Of a DNA stretch of 64,000 nucleotides, positions 19,307-28,933 are shown piece by piece. Below the pieces are notes generated by a model. It was not told the DNA's origin, searched no databases, and saw only the letters and a program-made list of their open reading frames with translations. The DNA comes from Herminiimonas sp. (lineage in GTDB: Bacteria > Pseudomonadota > Gammaproteobacteria > Burkholderiales > Burkholderiaceae_D). The stretch spans positions 1 through 64,000 of the forward strand of contig JAQGLW010000133.1 of NCBI GenBank assembly GCA_028292665.1, given 5' to 3'. The translations under genes and the position numbers were made by a program. Every line of letters begins with the position of its first letter. The first letter of the stretch is position 1.

Positions 19307-20572
19307 TTGAGCATCATCAAAAACTTGCCTTTCGAATGGCTGGTCGGCCTGCGCTACACGCGCGCCGGACGCCGTAGCGGCCGCAACAGCTTCATTTCAT
19401 TCATTTCCCTGATTTCGATGGCGGGCATCGCTCTGGGCGTGGCCGCGCTGATCGTGGTGCTGTCGGTAATGAACGGCTTCCAGAAGGAAGTGCGCGACCG
19501 GATGCTGTCGGTGCTGTCGCATATCGAAGTGTTCGAGGCTTCCGGCACCATGCCCAACTGGCAGGCGACCGCGAAAGAAGCGTTCATGGACAAGGAAGTC
19601 AAAGGGGCCGCGCCTTATGTCGAGGCGCAGGCGATGATGACGCGCGACGAGACGGTGCGCGGCGTCATCATCCGGGGCATCCTTCCGCAGGAAGAGCCGA
19701 AAGTGTCCGATGTGGCATCGCAAGTGCGCCGGGGCAGCCTGAACGACTTGCGGGCCGGCGAATTCAATATCGTGCTCGGCAGCGAACTGGCGCGCGGCAT
19801 GCACGCGATGATCGGCGACAAGGTCACGTTGATCGCGCCGCAGGGACAGGTCACGCCGGCCGGCGTGATACCGCGCCTCAAGCAATTCAATGTGGTCGGC
19901 ATATTCGAGGCCGGGCATTATGAATACGATTCCTCGCTGGCCTTCATCCATATCGACGACGCGGAGAAGATGTTCAAAATGAATGCGCCGTCCGGTTTGC
20001 GGCTGAGAATTGTCGATATGCAACGCGCGCCGGAAGTCGCGCTCGACCTGTCCAGGATATTGACCGGCGATGTGCTGATTCGCGATTGGTCCAAGCAAAA
20101 CCGCAACTGGTTCGCCGCGGTGCAGACTGAAAAGCGGATGATGTTCATCATCCTGACGCTGATCATTGCGGTCGCTGCGTTCAACCTGGTGTCGACGCTG
20201 GTGATGACCGTCACTGACAAGCAGGCCGACATTGCGATCCTCCGCACGCTCGGATCGTCGCCCCGGTCGGTCATGAAAATCTTCATGGTGCAGGGCGCGC
20301 TGGTCGGTCTGATCGGCACGGCGCTCGGCGTGACGTTCGGCGTGCTGGTCGCGCTCAACGTCGACGTGATCGTGCCGTTCATCGAGCATCTGCTGGGCGT
20401 GCAGTTCCTGCCGCGCGATATTTACCTGATCAGCGCATTGCCGTCCGATTTGCGCTGGCCGGATGTCTGGACGATCGGCGTGGTTGCCGTGGTATTGGCT
20501 TTCCTGGCGACCTTGTATCCCAGCTGGTGGGCCGCCCGCGTCAAACCGGCGGAAGCGTTGCGCTACGAATAA
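19307..20572 (+). CDS. lolC: Lipoprotein-releasing system permease LolC/LolE type
   Basis: 421 residues. With LolD it extracts lipoproteins from the inner membrane and passes them to LolA. The N-terminus SIIKNLPFEWLVGLRYTRAG, a first membrane segment (about 25-50), a large periplasmic domain (about 50-270) and three C-terminal membrane segments (from LTLIIAVAAFNLVSTLVM) match the family. I choose the TTG at 19307 because AGGAG stands 7 bases before it; the earlier ATG at 19283 lacks such a site. Betaproteobacteria often have a single LolC/E-type permease, which fits here. LolD follows after a GST gene. Confidence 0.93.
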   Translation: MSIIKNLPFEWLVGLRYTRAGRRSGRNSFISFISLISMAGIALGVAALIVVLSVMNGFQKEVRDRMLSVLSHIEVFEASGTMPNWQATAKEAFMDKEVKGAAPYVEAQAMMTRDETVRGVIIRGILPQEEPKVSDVASQVRRGSLNDLRAGEFNIVLGSELARGMHAMIGDKVTLIAPQGQVTPAGVIPRLKQFNVVGIFEAGHYEYDSSLAFIHIDDAEKMFKMNAPSGLRLRIVDMQRAPEVALDLSRILTGDVLIRDWSKQNRNWFAAVQTEKRMMFIILTLIIAVAAFNLVSTLVMTVTDKQADIAILRTLGSSPRSVMKIFMVQGALVGLIGTALGVTFGVLVALNVDVIVPFIEHLLGVQFLPRDIYLISALPSDLRWPDVWTIGVVAVVLAFLATLYPSWWAARVKPAEALRYE

Positions 20573-20584
20573 CAGGAGTAAAAA

Positions 20585-21193
20585 ATGAAATTGATCGGAT
20601 TGTTCGATTCTCCGTATGTGCGGCGCGTGGCCGTGTCGATGCGCTTGCAGGGATTCGCCTTCGAGCATGTTGCGTTGTCCGTATTCCGGCATCAGGATCA
20701 GATGCGCAAGATCAACCCGCTGGTCAAGGCGCCGATGCTGGTGCTCGACAGCGGCGAGAAACTGATCGAGAGCAGTTTCATTCTCGATTATCTGGATGGC
20801 GAAGCGGCCGCCGGCAAGCGCCTGATCCCGGCGGAAGGCGCGGCGCGCACGCAGATCCAGCAGCATTGTGCGATTGCGTTGATCGCGGCCGAAAAAGCCG
20901 TTCAGATCGTCTACGATACCAAGCAGCGGCCGGTTGAATTGTCCTACGCGCCGTGGGTCGCGCGCTGTACCGAACAGATGCATCAGGCGTTTGCGATGCT
21001 TGACGCGCAGCCGGTGTCGCAGGTGCTGTCCGGCGGGCCGATCAATCAGGCCGATATCACAAGCGTGGTTGCATTGGGTTTCGCCCGGCATGTTCATCCT
21101 GCCCAATTCCCGATCGGACGCTATCCCCGATTGGAGCAATTGTCCTCTTGTTGTGAAGCATTGCCCGCGTTTCTCGAAACGCCGCTGGAATGA
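20585..21193 (+). CDS. Glutathione S-transferase family protein
   Basis: 202 residues. The N-terminal thioredoxin-like domain ([20 protein letters not shown]) has the Ser/Arg motif typical of bacterial GSTs, with [11 protein letters not shown] holding the cis-proline region and [12 protein letters not shown] the ESxxI glutathione-binding motif. The C-terminal helical domain follows ([14 protein letters not shown]). Its substrate is unknown. Its presence between lolC and lolD is unusual for the Lol pathway; the stop overlaps the lolD start. Confidence 0.85.
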   Translation: MKLIGLFDSPYVRRVAVSMRLQGFAFEHVALSVFRHQDQMRKINPLVKAPMLVLDSGEKLIESSFILDYLDGEAAAGKRLIPAEGAARTQIQQHCAIALIAAEKAVQIVYDTKQRPVELSYAPWVARCTEQMHQAFAMLDAQPVSQVLSGGPINQADITSVVALGFARHVHPAQFPIGRYPRLEQLSSCCEALPAFLETPLE

Positions 21194-21882
21194 TGATGAA
21201 TCAAACTGTATTGTCTTGTCAGGGTCTCGGGAAAACTTTCACGCAGGGAAAATATTCGGTCAAGGTTTTCGGCGGCATCGATTTCAATGTGGTCAAAGGC
21301 GAGCGCGTTGCAATCGTCGGCGCATCCGGTTCCGGCAAATCCACGTTGCTGCACCTGCTCGGCGGGCTCGATACGCCGACTGCCGGCAGCGTCACGCTGC
21401 TGGATCGCGATTTCGCCAGTCTCGGCGAGAAGGCGCGCGGCGATTTGCGCAACGTGTCGCTCGGATTCGTCTATCAATTCCATCATCTGCTTCCGGAGTT
21501 TTCCGCGCTCGATAATGTTGCGATGCCGTTGATGATCAGGAGAGTGAAACGGGCCGAGGCGCAGCACACTGCGAACGCAATCCTGACGCGTGTGGGCCTG
21601 GCCAGCCGAGTGTCGCATGTGCCGGGCGAATTGTCCGGCGGCGAACGCCAGCGCGTTGCATTGGCGCGCGCACTGGTGACGCAGCCGGCCTGCGTGCTGG
21701 CGGATGAGCCGACCGGCAATCTCGACCGTGCCACCGCCCAGAAAACTTTCGACCTGATGCTGGAGTTGTCGCGCACCCTGGGTACCGCGTTCGTGATCGT
21801 CACCCACGATATCGAACTGGCGCGGCATTGCGATCGCATCCTGCGCCTGTCGGATGACGGGTTGCATCCCTACGTGGAATAA
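21190..21882 (+). CDS. lolD: Lipoprotein-releasing system ATP-binding protein LolD
   Basis: 230 residues, an ABC ATPase. Walker A is GASGSGKST, the signature [16 protein letters not shown], and Walker [29 protein letters not shown] is the Q-loop region typical of the MacB/LolD group. It energises the LolC-type permease encoded at 19307. The start overlaps the stop of the GST gene. Confidence 0.95.
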   Translation: MMMNQTVLSCQGLGKTFTQGKYSVKVFGGIDFNVVKGERVAIVGASGSGKSTLLHLLGGLDTPTAGSVTLLDRDFASLGEKARGDLRNVSLGFVYQFHHLLPEFSALDNVAMPLMIRRVKRAEAQHTANAILTRVGLASRVSHVPGELSGGERQRVALARALVTQPACVLADEPTGNLDRATAQKTFDLMLELSRTLGTAFVIVTHDIELARHCDRILRLSDDGLHPYVE

Positions 21883-21888
21883 TCGGCC

Positions 21889-22686
21889 ATGTGGATCGAC
21901 ACGCACTGCCATCTCGATGCAGCCGAATTCAACGGCGAGCAGAGCGCGATAGCCGAGCGTGCGGCGCGGCAGGGCGTGTTCCGGATCGTCATCCCGGCAA
22001 TACAGCGCGCAAACTTCGATGCCGTCGCCACGCTGGCGCACCGGCACATCAACTGCGCCTATGCGCTCGGGATTCATCCGATCTGCGTGCCGCAGGCGGA
22101 AGAAGACGATTTGCCTGCACTGCGCGAAGCGATTGCCGGTGCGATGCAGGATCCTCGTTTTGTCGCGATCGGTGAAATCGGACTGGATTTTTTCGTGCCG
22201 GGTTTGCGCGACAGTCCCGTACGCGAGAAGCAGGAATATTTCTACAGCGAGCAACTCAAGATGGCCCGCGATTTCGGCTTGCCGGTTCTGCTGCATGTGC
22301 GCCGCTCGCAAGACCTGGTGCTCAAGTACCTGCGCCGCATCGAGGTGCCCGGCGGCATTGCGCATGCATTCAACGGCAGCTTTCAGCAGGCGCAGGCGTT
22401 CATCGATCTTGGATTGAAGCTTGGATTCGGCGGAGCGATGACATTTACCCGTGCATTGCAAATCAGGCGGCTGGCAAGCGAACTTCCGCAGGACGCCATC
22501 GTGCTCGAAACGGATGCGCCGGATATATCGCCCACATGGCTGCATCCGGACCGCAACAGTCCCGAACAGTTGCCGCGCATCGGTGAAGTGCTGGCCGGTT
22601 TACGCGGCATGTCGCACAGCGCGATCGCGCAAGTTACCGCCGCCAATGCGCAGATGGCGCTGCCGCGGCTCGGCCGGCTCGTCTGA
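21889..22686 (+). CDS. TatD-family metal-dependent hydrolase / DNase
   Basis: 265 residues. The metal-binding motifs of the family are present in order: IDTHCHLDAAEF, GEIGLDFF, HVRRSQDL, HAFNGS and VLETDAPDISP. TatD proteins are Mg-dependent 3'-5' exonucleases or amidohydrolase-like enzymes. It follows lolD by 6 bases and precedes comEC by 6, so it is likely in one transcript with them. Confidence 0.93.
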   Translation: MWIDTHCHLDAAEFNGEQSAIAERAARQGVFRIVIPAIQRANFDAVATLAHRHINCAYALGIHPICVPQAEEDDLPALREAIAGAMQDPRFVAIGEIGLDFFVPGLRDSPVREKQEYFYSEQLKMARDFGLPVLLHVRRSQDLVLKYLRRIEVPGGIAHAFNGSFQQAQAFIDLGLKLGFGGAMTFTRALQIRRLASELPQDAIVLETDAPDISPTWLHPDRNSPEQLPRIGEVLAGLRGMSHSAIAQVTAANAQMALPRLGRLV

Positions 22687-22692
22687 GCGCCC

Positions 22693-23436
22693 ATGCGCAG
22701 CGCGATCATCGGCTTTGCAGCCGGCATCGGCTGGCTGCAAATTCAGGCGTCGCTGCCCGCACCATCGCTGATCTGTTTTCTGTTTGCCGCCGCGCTACTG
22801 GCGGCCCTGTCCGCACGCGCGCTCAAGCGTCCGGCTCTGAAAATTCCGTTTCTGTTCGCCTGCGGCGCCATGCTTGGCTTTGCATGGGCGGCTCTGTTCG
22901 CACAACATTATCTCGCCCGGGAATTGCCGAAAGAGCTGGAAGGGCAGGATGTGACGGTGATCGGCACGATAGACAGCCTGCCTTACCGTTTCGAACGAGG
23001 CGTCCGTTTCAATTTTGCGGTGGAACAGGCAACGGCCAGGGATGGCGTTGTTCCCGTCTTGCCGTCCAGGCTGGCATTGTCCTGGTATTCGGATTTCCGC
23101 GCCGAAGACATGCAGGCGGTCGGCGACGTGCAGCCGGGCGAACGATGGCAATTCACGGTGCGCCTGCGCCGCCCTCATGGCAATGCCAATCCGTATGGTT
23201 TCGATTATGAGGCATGGCTGCTGGAGCAGAATCTGCGTGCGACGGGAACCGTGCGTTCCGATGAAAACGCGATACTGAAAAACCGGCGACTCGATGAGTT
23301 TGTCGTCAGTTTCTCCAATATCGTCGAGCGCTGCCGCAGCCGGCTGCGGGATCGGATATTTGCCGCGTTGCCGGACAAGGAATATGCCGGCGTGATCGTC
23401 GCATTGGTGGTCGGCGACCAGCGCGAGATCAGCCAG
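22693..23436 (+). pseudogene. comEC: comEC, 5' part, interrupted by the Tn7-like transposon
   Basis: ComEC is the inner-membrane channel that imports single-stranded DNA in natural transformation. The intact part (248 residues) begins MRSAIIGFAAGIGWLQ, has three early membrane segments and the periplasmic DUF4131/OB-type domain (EGQDVTVIGTIDSLPYRFE), and ends in GVIVALVVGDQREISQ. At that point the frame meets the transposon: the next codons TGG TGA come from the element's left end. The family is normally about 750-850 residues, so the channel and the C-terminal part are missing. The next codons reappear at 59970-60030. Confidence 0.93.
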
Positions 23437-23446
23437 TGGTGACCGA

Positions 23447-23586
23447 CATTTAAAACCTGAACTTCGTTTCTTGGTAAGCTGTTGATTCTAATCAGTTTGC
23501 CAAAGTTGGCGATTTGAACTTTGCAATCAAAATCTGAAGTTAATATTGTTACCCTACCTCGCACATTTTCAATTAAAACCTGAACT
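23447..23586 (-). repeat. Left-end TnsB-site-like repeats (three)
   Basis: Three copies of a 17-base motif: CATTTAAAACCTGAACT (23447-23463), CAATCAAAATCTGAAGT (23524-23540) and CAATTAAAACCTGAACT (23570-23586). They are spaced within about 150 bases, like the three TnsB sites in the left end of Tn7. The opposite orientation of the motif is found at the right end. Confidence 0.85.
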
Positions 23587-23818
23587 CGACTCAACAGAAG
23601 CCACCATCGCACATTGGCTCCTTTCCCGGGAGATAAAGTAGGGCTGGCGCGACAAGTTACGCTCATCCAATCCTTCACCAAGAAGGTGCGGACTAGGCCC
23701 TGCTTATCGCGGACGAGGCTTTTACTAAATCCGCGAAATTAGAGAGGAAAATGTCAACGTTAGACTCGAGCGATGCAGCACCTAACAATGTGCGTATTTT
23801 CAAACGACAGTGGTCCCT
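23587..23818. other. Non-coding stretch inside the left end
   Basis: Between the last left-end repeat and the end of the next gene I see no convincing gene or hairpin. Confidence 0.5.
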
Positions 23819-24847
23819 TCATATTCGGCGTGAGTGCTTCAATATTGTCTGTATCTCCAGCCAGCGGCCGTCTTTTCTGCACTCACCGTACAATTTGCTG
23901 GCGTTAGACCATGTGCCGGCTTTGAATTCGAACTTGGTCCAGGGAATTCCAGTTCCAAGCTTCGCGAGAATTCCGTCGATGAGAGTTCTGAGTTCGTGCT
24001 TTCGTTTCGAACTGCCTCTTTTTTCTTGTTCTGAAAACAGCTGATAGATTGCATCCCATTCTTGGTCTGTAACATCCCATTTCCCGTTAACCTGGATGAG
24101 CGTGTTGTCCGCCCGCGCTACGAAATCCGACAGTTGCCTATTCCTGAAAGACACTCCTTCGTGAAAAACGATTGTTTTCGAATGGACGCAAGCAAACTCG
24201 AACGGCTCTTCGTCTGTCGTAATTTGAAGCATGGTTATCTCGGTGACGAATAATTGCGCATCTTTCTTGACGCCCTTTGCAACGATTCGCGCGTTGCCAA
24301 CAGGTAGGTCACATGCCAGCAAGCCGTTACATGCATAGCTGTACACACTATTCCACATCAGCTTCGCAGATGGGAAACACCATAGCCACGATAAGGGTTG
24401 TTGCAGCGACGAGCAACTTTGTGCGCGCTTACTCAGACCAGACATCACGAAGTTAGCGCCAGCGCTGCTGAGTGTTGGTACACATGCCTGCTCTAACCCT
24501 TGAGGTCGAAAAAGGTAAGTGGCTGTCAAATTTAAAGGGCGGAAAATCGCCTTAAATAAAACAGCGGCTGGTACCAAATACGTCACTTTCTCGTGTTCAA
24601 ATTTGAAAACACGGTGTGCCTCATCGACAGTACTCGACAAGCCAAATCCAGATATGTAGTCGTTCGCCGACGAGAGTTGCCAATTTTGAAAGTCTGTATT
24701 AAGTTTGCTTATGTGGCTTCGGCTATGGGCTTTGGAAAGTTTACTAAGTTCGCTTAACGAATAAGTGTGCCGCTTTCCGTTTCCATCGATTGCTGCTGTC
24801 GCAACTAGCCTTGCGTCCTCTCTTACTATGCCTTCAATCCATTGCAT
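23819..24847 (-). CDS. Unknown protein with C-terminal IS5-type DNA-binding-like domain
   Basis: 342 residues, no signal peptide. Residues about 258-342 (DVTDQEWDAIYQLFSEQEKR, then KRKHELRTLIDGILAKLGTG, IPW, CRKDGRWLEI) resemble the N-terminal helix-turn-helix domain (DUF4096) of IS5-family transposases, where it precedes a DDE nuclease. No DDE domain follows. The first 250 residues have no match I recognise, though ATYLFRPQGLEQACVPTLSSAG looks conserved. It is the first gene inside the left end of the Tn7-like element, 230 bases from the terminal repeats, so a role in transposition or its control is possible. This is inference. Confidence 0.6.
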   Translation of the reverse strand: MQWIEGIVREDARLVATAAIDGNGKRHTYSLSELSKLSKAHSRSHISKLNTDFQNWQLSSANDYISGFGLSSTVDEAHRVFKFEHEKVTYLVPAAVLFKAIFRPLNLTATYLFRPQGLEQACVPTLSSAGANFVMSGLSKRAQSCSSLQQPLSWLWCFPSAKLMWNSVYSYACNGLLACDLPVGNARIVAKGVKKDAQLFVTEITMLQITTDEEPFEFACVHSKTIVFHEGVSFRNRQLSDFVARADNTLIQVNGKWDVTDQEWDAIYQLFSEQEKRGSSKRKHELRTLIDGILAKLGTGIPWTKFEFKAGTWSNASKLYGECRKDGRWLEIQTILKHSRRI

Positions 24848-25144
24848 AACTATCTCCCTAAAAGAGAGATATAGCGACTGAGGTTAGCCTTTTAGTTGAA
24901 TATCGGAAATATTTTTCCGCATGGCTTTCCTAGTTAGCAAGGCAGGCTGCACTTGAAAAAGACATTGCGTCTCTGTCGAGTTGATTGGTCGAGCGAGAAC
25001 TGTTCCCGCCGCCACAATTGAACGTCAACTTCTTGCCACCTGAGTACCTTTATTCCAAGGATATGCATCCGGGGCGGGACAGCCCTAGGATTACCATTGA
25101 TAGCATTGGAGGTCGAGTAGGCCCAGTTGTTTGGTCATGACGAC
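24848..25144. other. Non-coding stretch
   Basis: No gene recognised. AT-rich sequence upstream of the 23819-24847 gene may hold its promoter. Confidence 0.4.
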
Positions 25145-25513
25145 TTAGCGAGATTGCATTGCGGTAAGTTGTAGCGCAACGTGCTTAAAAATCCATTTGA
25201 TTTCGGCGTCAGTGCCCCAGCCTCTTTTCAGAGTTTCTTCAAAATGTGCTAGCACGATTTCTTCAAATGGAAGCAGTGGACTTATGACCATAGCTGCCAA
25301 GCACTCTTGTATGAAATGTTGAACGAGTTCGTCGCACATTTGCCATGCAGTCCATACTTCTGGAGGGCTCCCGCCCAATAGATAGTATTTTCCTTGGTAA
25401 AGTGAATATAGACGGCTGTCTTCCCATTTTGGTAAGGTAAGTAGCGCGGCTGACCTAGGGAAGTCGGCAGGAATGCTCAGTTCTTCATACGGATTTGTGA
25501 TTTTCTCGCGCAT
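25145..25513 (-). CDS. Small hypothetical protein, paralogue A
   Basis: 122 residues. The core YSLYQGKYYLLGGSPPEVW, followed by an acidic helix and LKRGWGTDAEIKWIFKHVA, is shared with the protein at 26911-27312 and with a remnant at 54124-54261. I do not recognise the family. No signal peptide or membrane segment is visible. The conserved GK-Y-GG/D-PPE and GW/Y-T-E-KW pattern and the repeated presence in one transposon suggest a small module that is being duplicated. Function unknown. Confidence 0.6.
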   Translation of the reverse strand: MREKITNPYEELSIPADFPRSAALLTLPKWEDSRLYSLYQGKYYLLGGSPPEVWTAWQMCDELVQHFIQECLAAMVISPLLPFEEIVLAHFEETLKRGWGTDAEIKWIFKHVALQLTAMQSR

Positions 25514-25853
25514 AGCTTATTCAGCAATGTGAAATTGCTGGATACTTACTGTATATTTATACAGTATAAGCCAGTTATGAAAGTTATACTACTGTGCTAA
25601 GTAAACCAATGTTGTTAGGAGTCGTTTCGCCTTACCCTAATTGACTTACATAAAGCCAAACTAAGACAAGACTGGGCGGTTCGCTATGCCGCAAAAATTC
25701 TTTAAGGCAGTTGCGCGCGTGGGCTTGTTCTAAGTTCACATCAATGGCCATGTCATGCATTTAAACCTATCCGTTTTTGCCCATCCTGGGGTGGTCGACA
25801 TTTCAGACTCGCTGCAGGAAGGTGCGACATTATGCAAATCAAATTGAGTTCCG
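25514..25853. other. Non-coding stretch
   Basis: No gene recognised; AT-rich directly upstream of the 25145-25513 gene (TATTTATACAGTATAAG), which may contain its promoter. Confidence 0.4.
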
Positions 25854-26132
25854 TTATTCATTTACTGCACGAGGCCACTTTCGGAGTCCTCGCGACCCAG
25901 TCTGTTCAGCTGACCGGATAACCGCTCTTCCTCCTTCAATCTGAACTTGGGCAAATTTTGCCCAAATTGCTTTTTCATCAAGCGCTCCTTCTGAAAAGAC
26001 GTTGCAGATGTACTTACGAATAACAGACCGGTCACGTCCAAACAGCAAAGCCATCTGCTCCGGGCTCAGCCAAACGGTATCGTTTTCCAAGCGAACATCA
26101 ACGGTAAGTTGACTATCGTCAGTTTCAAAAAG
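25854..26132 (-). pseudogene. RhuM-family protein, N-terminal fragment
   Basis: VDVRLENDTVWLSPEQMALL followed by FGRDRSVIRKYICNVFSEG and LDEKAIWAKFAQV matches the N-terminal region of the RhuM (virulence/KilA-N-like) family. The frame diverges after FAQVQIEGGR and ends early, and no start codon is seen at the left end of the similarity. It is a fragment of a protein normally of about 300 residues or more. Confidence 0.7.
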
Positions 26133-26151
26133 AGCTCTTGGCGATTTTTCC

Positions 26152-26442
26152 TTTTTCAGACTGACACCAAGGCGGACAAGGTATATTGCCGGCTTTGGTG
26201 AAATGGGATGGGTAGAAGAAGCGGACTGGCAAAATGCAGCGACATTTTCCTTAAGCGACGAGGAAAATATTTACCAGGAAGTCATCTCGTTGGTACCTAC
26301 GGGTATGCGCTTGCTCGGCATCGATTGCTACGGCTTTGATGTTGAACACAGCGGGAAGCGGGCGCGACACCAGTTTGCTGACGCCCCGATTCACTTGGCG
26401 AAATTGGCCGACGTGATTAAACGGTTTCTTATCTCGCTGTAA
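26152..26442 (+). pseudogene. HugZ-like (PPOX/DUF2470) protein, C-terminal fragment
   Basis: The frame reads FFRLTPRRTRYIAGFGEMGW, then VEEADW, and LLGIDCYGFDVEHSGKRARH before QFADAPIHLAKLADVIK. This is the C-terminal half of the pyridoxamine-phosphate-oxidase-like heme utilisation proteins with a DUF2470 domain (normally about 240 residues). The N-terminal half is gone, replaced by the RhuM fragment on the other strand. Confidence 0.6.
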
Positions 26443-26910
26443 AAGAATTGCTCATCAAGAGTCGCAAGAATAGCGAACATAGCTATACAACGACAAATTG
26501 GTATAAATCTGCACTGGTAAGCGACAAATCCTTTGGCCACCACACAAAACGAAGCTGTTTCGCGACAAGCTCATCCATGCGGCTATTGAAAGCAAGCTTA
26601 GGCAAGCAAGAATCTCAGGGAAGCACCGAGGTCTATGGTAAGGTTTTTGCGCGCCTGTTGCGTGCTGACATATCTTAATTGCAATGGACACTGCCATATT
26701 GGCTCAGTGACTTAAGAATATCAATATCTGACGTGTCCCAACTAGTGGATACCACGCAGAACTATTGATGAAAAAAAGAACTTGGAGGTTCGGCAGTGAG
26801 ATGCGAACTTTTCTCGTCGACAGGTGCGGCTGCTACACTGGCCTACAGCAGCACCTCCTATATTTCCCGGCAAAATAACGTCACACTGTTGCTCCGACCA
26901 TTAAGAACAG
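26443..26910. other. Non-coding stretch
   Basis: Short open frames exist on both strands but have no start signals or recognisable sequence. I see nothing convincing. Confidence 0.4.
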
Positions 26911-27312
26911 ATGGTAGACATGACAGATATTTCTCAAGCCAAAGGCGACAGTCACTTCTCGCAAATTCCGAATGATTTTCCACATCTGGAAATCGCCAGT
27001 GCAGTTCCAGGCTTCCAGCCGAAGTTTGTCATGGTCGAATACGAAGGGAAGTTTTACATTCCTGGCGATACGCCGCCCGAGAGATACGAGCGCTGGCGCT
27101 ACTGCGAAGATTTAGCAGCCGAGTTCGTCATAAAGTGTCGCCGGAATCAGTACGGCAAATATGTGCATCTCTCTGAAGTCGAGATTCTCGACCAGTACTG
27201 TGTCCGCTTGCTGAGAACAGGTTGGGCGTCAAATGCAGAGTTGCAGTGGGTCATTCGCCGGACCGCGGAGCTGCTGGGCTGGCCTGTGCCTTCTACAGCA
27301 ATGGCTTCTTAA
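26911..27312 (+). CDS. Small hypothetical protein, paralogue B
   Basis: 133 residues, paralogous to the protein at 25145-25513: VEYEGKFYIPGDTPPERYER and LRTGWASNAELQWVIRRTAE align with the corresponding parts there. I do not recognise the family. It is followed by a short hypothetical gene in the same direction. No membrane segment or signal peptide is visible. Confidence 0.65.
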   Translation: MVDMTDISQAKGDSHFSQIPNDFPHLEIASAVPGFQPKFVMVEYEGKFYIPGDTPPERYERWRYCEDLAAEFVIKCRRNQYGKYVHLSEVEILDQYCVRLLRTGWASNAELQWVIRRTAELLGWPVPSTAMAS

Positions 27313-27373
27313 TGAGTGCCCTGCAATCAATAGAATCGAGGCTTTCTTTCATTAGAGACGAACGGAAATACCT

Positions 27374-27640
27374 ATGACCGTCGACGAATTGCGAGCATTC
27401 CTGAGCACCGTAGCGCCAGATATTGATGTGCTTGTCGGCAATCAGGACCATGACACTTATTTCGAGCCGACGATAAGCGTATCCAGCAATGTACATCTCT
27501 GGAAACTCGTGCAAGAAAATCCGACTGGTAGCCCACATTACATCACGTATTTTGCTGACAGAGCCAAAGGCGAGCGCGAGACATCGGCAAGCTCGCTGAT
27601 GATGCTAGCGTTCTACGAAGTTGAATGCCTGTACATTTAA
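27374..27640 (+). CDS. Small hypothetical protein
   Basis: 88 residues starting MTVDELRAFLSTVAPDIDV and continuing with LVGNQDHDTYFEPTISVSS. The text has regular secondary-structure composition and reads like a real small protein, but I do not recognise it. It lies 61 bases after paralogue B on the same strand. Confidence 0.5.
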   Translation: MTVDELRAFLSTVAPDIDVLVGNQDHDTYFEPTISVSSNVHLWKLVQENPTGSPHYITYFADRAKGERETSASSLMMLAFYEVECLYI

Positions 27641-27767
27641 ATGGTCGATGATGAGTCCATCAGATAAATTCCAATCATTTCGTGGCCTACCGATTACGGG
27701 ATAGAAGTACGCGGAACTGCGCGCGCGCTCGTGCACGTAGCGAGTGCCATATGCTGACAAATGAAAA

Positions 27768-28220
27768 ATGCGAATCCTGTTTCTTGATTTCGACGGCGTG
27801 CTTCATCCTATCAGCGTTTTGCGCTGGTTCGAGATGCGCTTGCCGCTGGAAACAATAATCCAACGAGCCAGGTTATTCCGTTGGACGTGGATACTGGCCG
27901 AGTTATTAGAGCCGTATCCTGATGTTCGCATCATAGTGCACTCATCCTGGCGGTTATTGAAAACCGATGCAGAGTTGAGTACTTTCCTTGGGCCTCTCAG
28001 TAATCGGTTTACCGGCAGTACACCGCATGTACAGAGATGGGAAAGCATCGAATGGGTTCTACAGCAGAATCGACTTTCAGACTTTCGCATTCTTGACGAC
28101 CATCCAGAAGAGTTTCCCTTGCAGCTCGATGAGCTGATTGTCTGCGACTCTGAACTGGGCGTTTATGACGAAGCTGTCCGCAACCAACTCATGAAATGGT
28201 TAGCCATTAACGTTGAGTAG
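27768..28220 (+). CDS. HAD-superfamily phosphatase-like protein
   Basis: 150 residues. MRILFLDFDGVLHPIS carries HAD motif I (DxDG), VRIIVHSSWRLLKT fits motif II (a Ser after a strand), and FRILDDHPEEFP with ELIVCDSELGVYDEA fits the acidic motif IV region. It looks like the small HAD domain proteins found in accessory DNA and in RNA-repair-like loci. Substrate unknown. Confidence 0.75.
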   Translation: MRILFLDFDGVLHPISVLRWFEMRLPLETIIQRARLFRWTWILAELLEPYPDVRIIVHSSWRLLKTDAELSTFLGPLSNRFTGSTPHVQRWESIEWVLQQNRLSDFRILDDHPEEFPLQLDELIVCDSELGVYDEAVRNQLMKWLAINVE

Positions 28221-28229
28221 GATGCGACT

Positions 28230-28490
28230 CTAGTTCTCGGCTTTTAGCGGTCCAGAAGGCGGACAATTAGCCTCGCAACAAAGCTCAATTATCGTTCGTC
28301 GTGCCGGTCGAGTGTAGTATATGTCGATACTTTCCAGCACGCGATTGCGGTACAGGCAATCAAAATCGCGATACCGGCTGTCAATGCCGGGATGAACGTG
28401 TACCAAATGGCGCGTTAAAAGGGTACCAATCAGGGTTAATAAATAGAGCCGTTCAGGCTCTGGTTCTTTCTTCTCTGAGTTTGCTTTCAT
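28230..28490 (-). CDS. Small hypothetical protein
   Basis: 86 residues starting MKANSEKKEPEPERLYLLTL, then GTLLTRHLVHVHPGIDSRYR and RNRVLESIDIYYTRP. The start at 28488-28490 is preferred to a longer frame because the upstream extension is low in sense. No clear ribosome binding site; moderate trust only. Confidence 0.35.
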   Translation of the reverse strand: MKANSEKKEPEPERLYLLTLIGTLLTRHLVHVHPGIDSRYRDFDCLYRNRVLESIDIYYTRPARRTIIELCCEANCPPSGPLKAEN

Positions 28491-28544
28491 TGCTAGGCAG
28501 TCATGTGGTGGCGGGCGAATATCAACAGAAACAATGAAAAAACA

Positions 28545-28709
28545 ATGACAACAGCGTCGAGTCGCGCGCGCCGTTCGCACCCCTTTTTTCGTATGTCCGC
28601 CTTGGCCTTCGCCTTCTCGTGTATGACCTGGAGCGCGGGCGCCTTTGCACAGCAAGCCATGAATGAAAAAATCACTGTGTTGGCCGCGGGAAGCCTGCAC
28701 GAGTGTTGA
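28545..28709 (+). pseudogene. Periplasmic substrate-binding protein, N-terminal fragment
   Basis: 54 residues: a signal peptide (SALAFAFSCMTWSAGAFAQQ) followed by KITVLAAGSLHE, the first strand of ModA-type or related substrate-binding proteins. The frame stops right there, about 80 bases before the direct repeat at 28790. It is a 5' remnant of a gene of about 750 bases. Confidence 0.6.
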
Positions 28710-28789
28710 TTTTCGTCGCGGCATGACCCGCGTTTTTCATCGTAGATGACCCACTCAGTTGCGGTTAAAGTCTTGCAGGACAAAGGGCC

Positions 28790-28850
28790 GCGCCCGATAC
28801 GAGGGGTCATGGCGCAATGAAAAGGTGGGGCAATATGGATTGAAATTAAC
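28790..28850 (+). repeat. 61-bp direct repeat, left copy
   Basis: GCGCCCGATACGAGGGGTCA to TTGAAATTAAC. It is almost identical (about 90%) to 36692-36753; the two copies bracket the metal-related block. In one frame both read WRNEKVGQY, so the repeat could derive from a coding sequence. Confidence 0.75.
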
Positions 28851-28933
28851 AGGGCAGCTATTGCGTTTATTGAAACTGCCACCATCATGCGGACATTGGA
28901 AGTACAAGTTTAGAAATTATTTAAGGAGATTTC

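Noticed and set aside
19397-21139. Open frame of 580 codons opposite lolC and the GST gene
   Set aside because: Spans two real genes on the other strand with clear motifs; composition typical of a shadow.
21121-22545. Open frame of 474 codons opposite lolD and tatD
   Set aside because: Same reason; lolD and tatD motifs are unmistakable.
26448-26697. Overlapping short frames on both strands
   Set aside because: No start signals and no sensible protein sequence.
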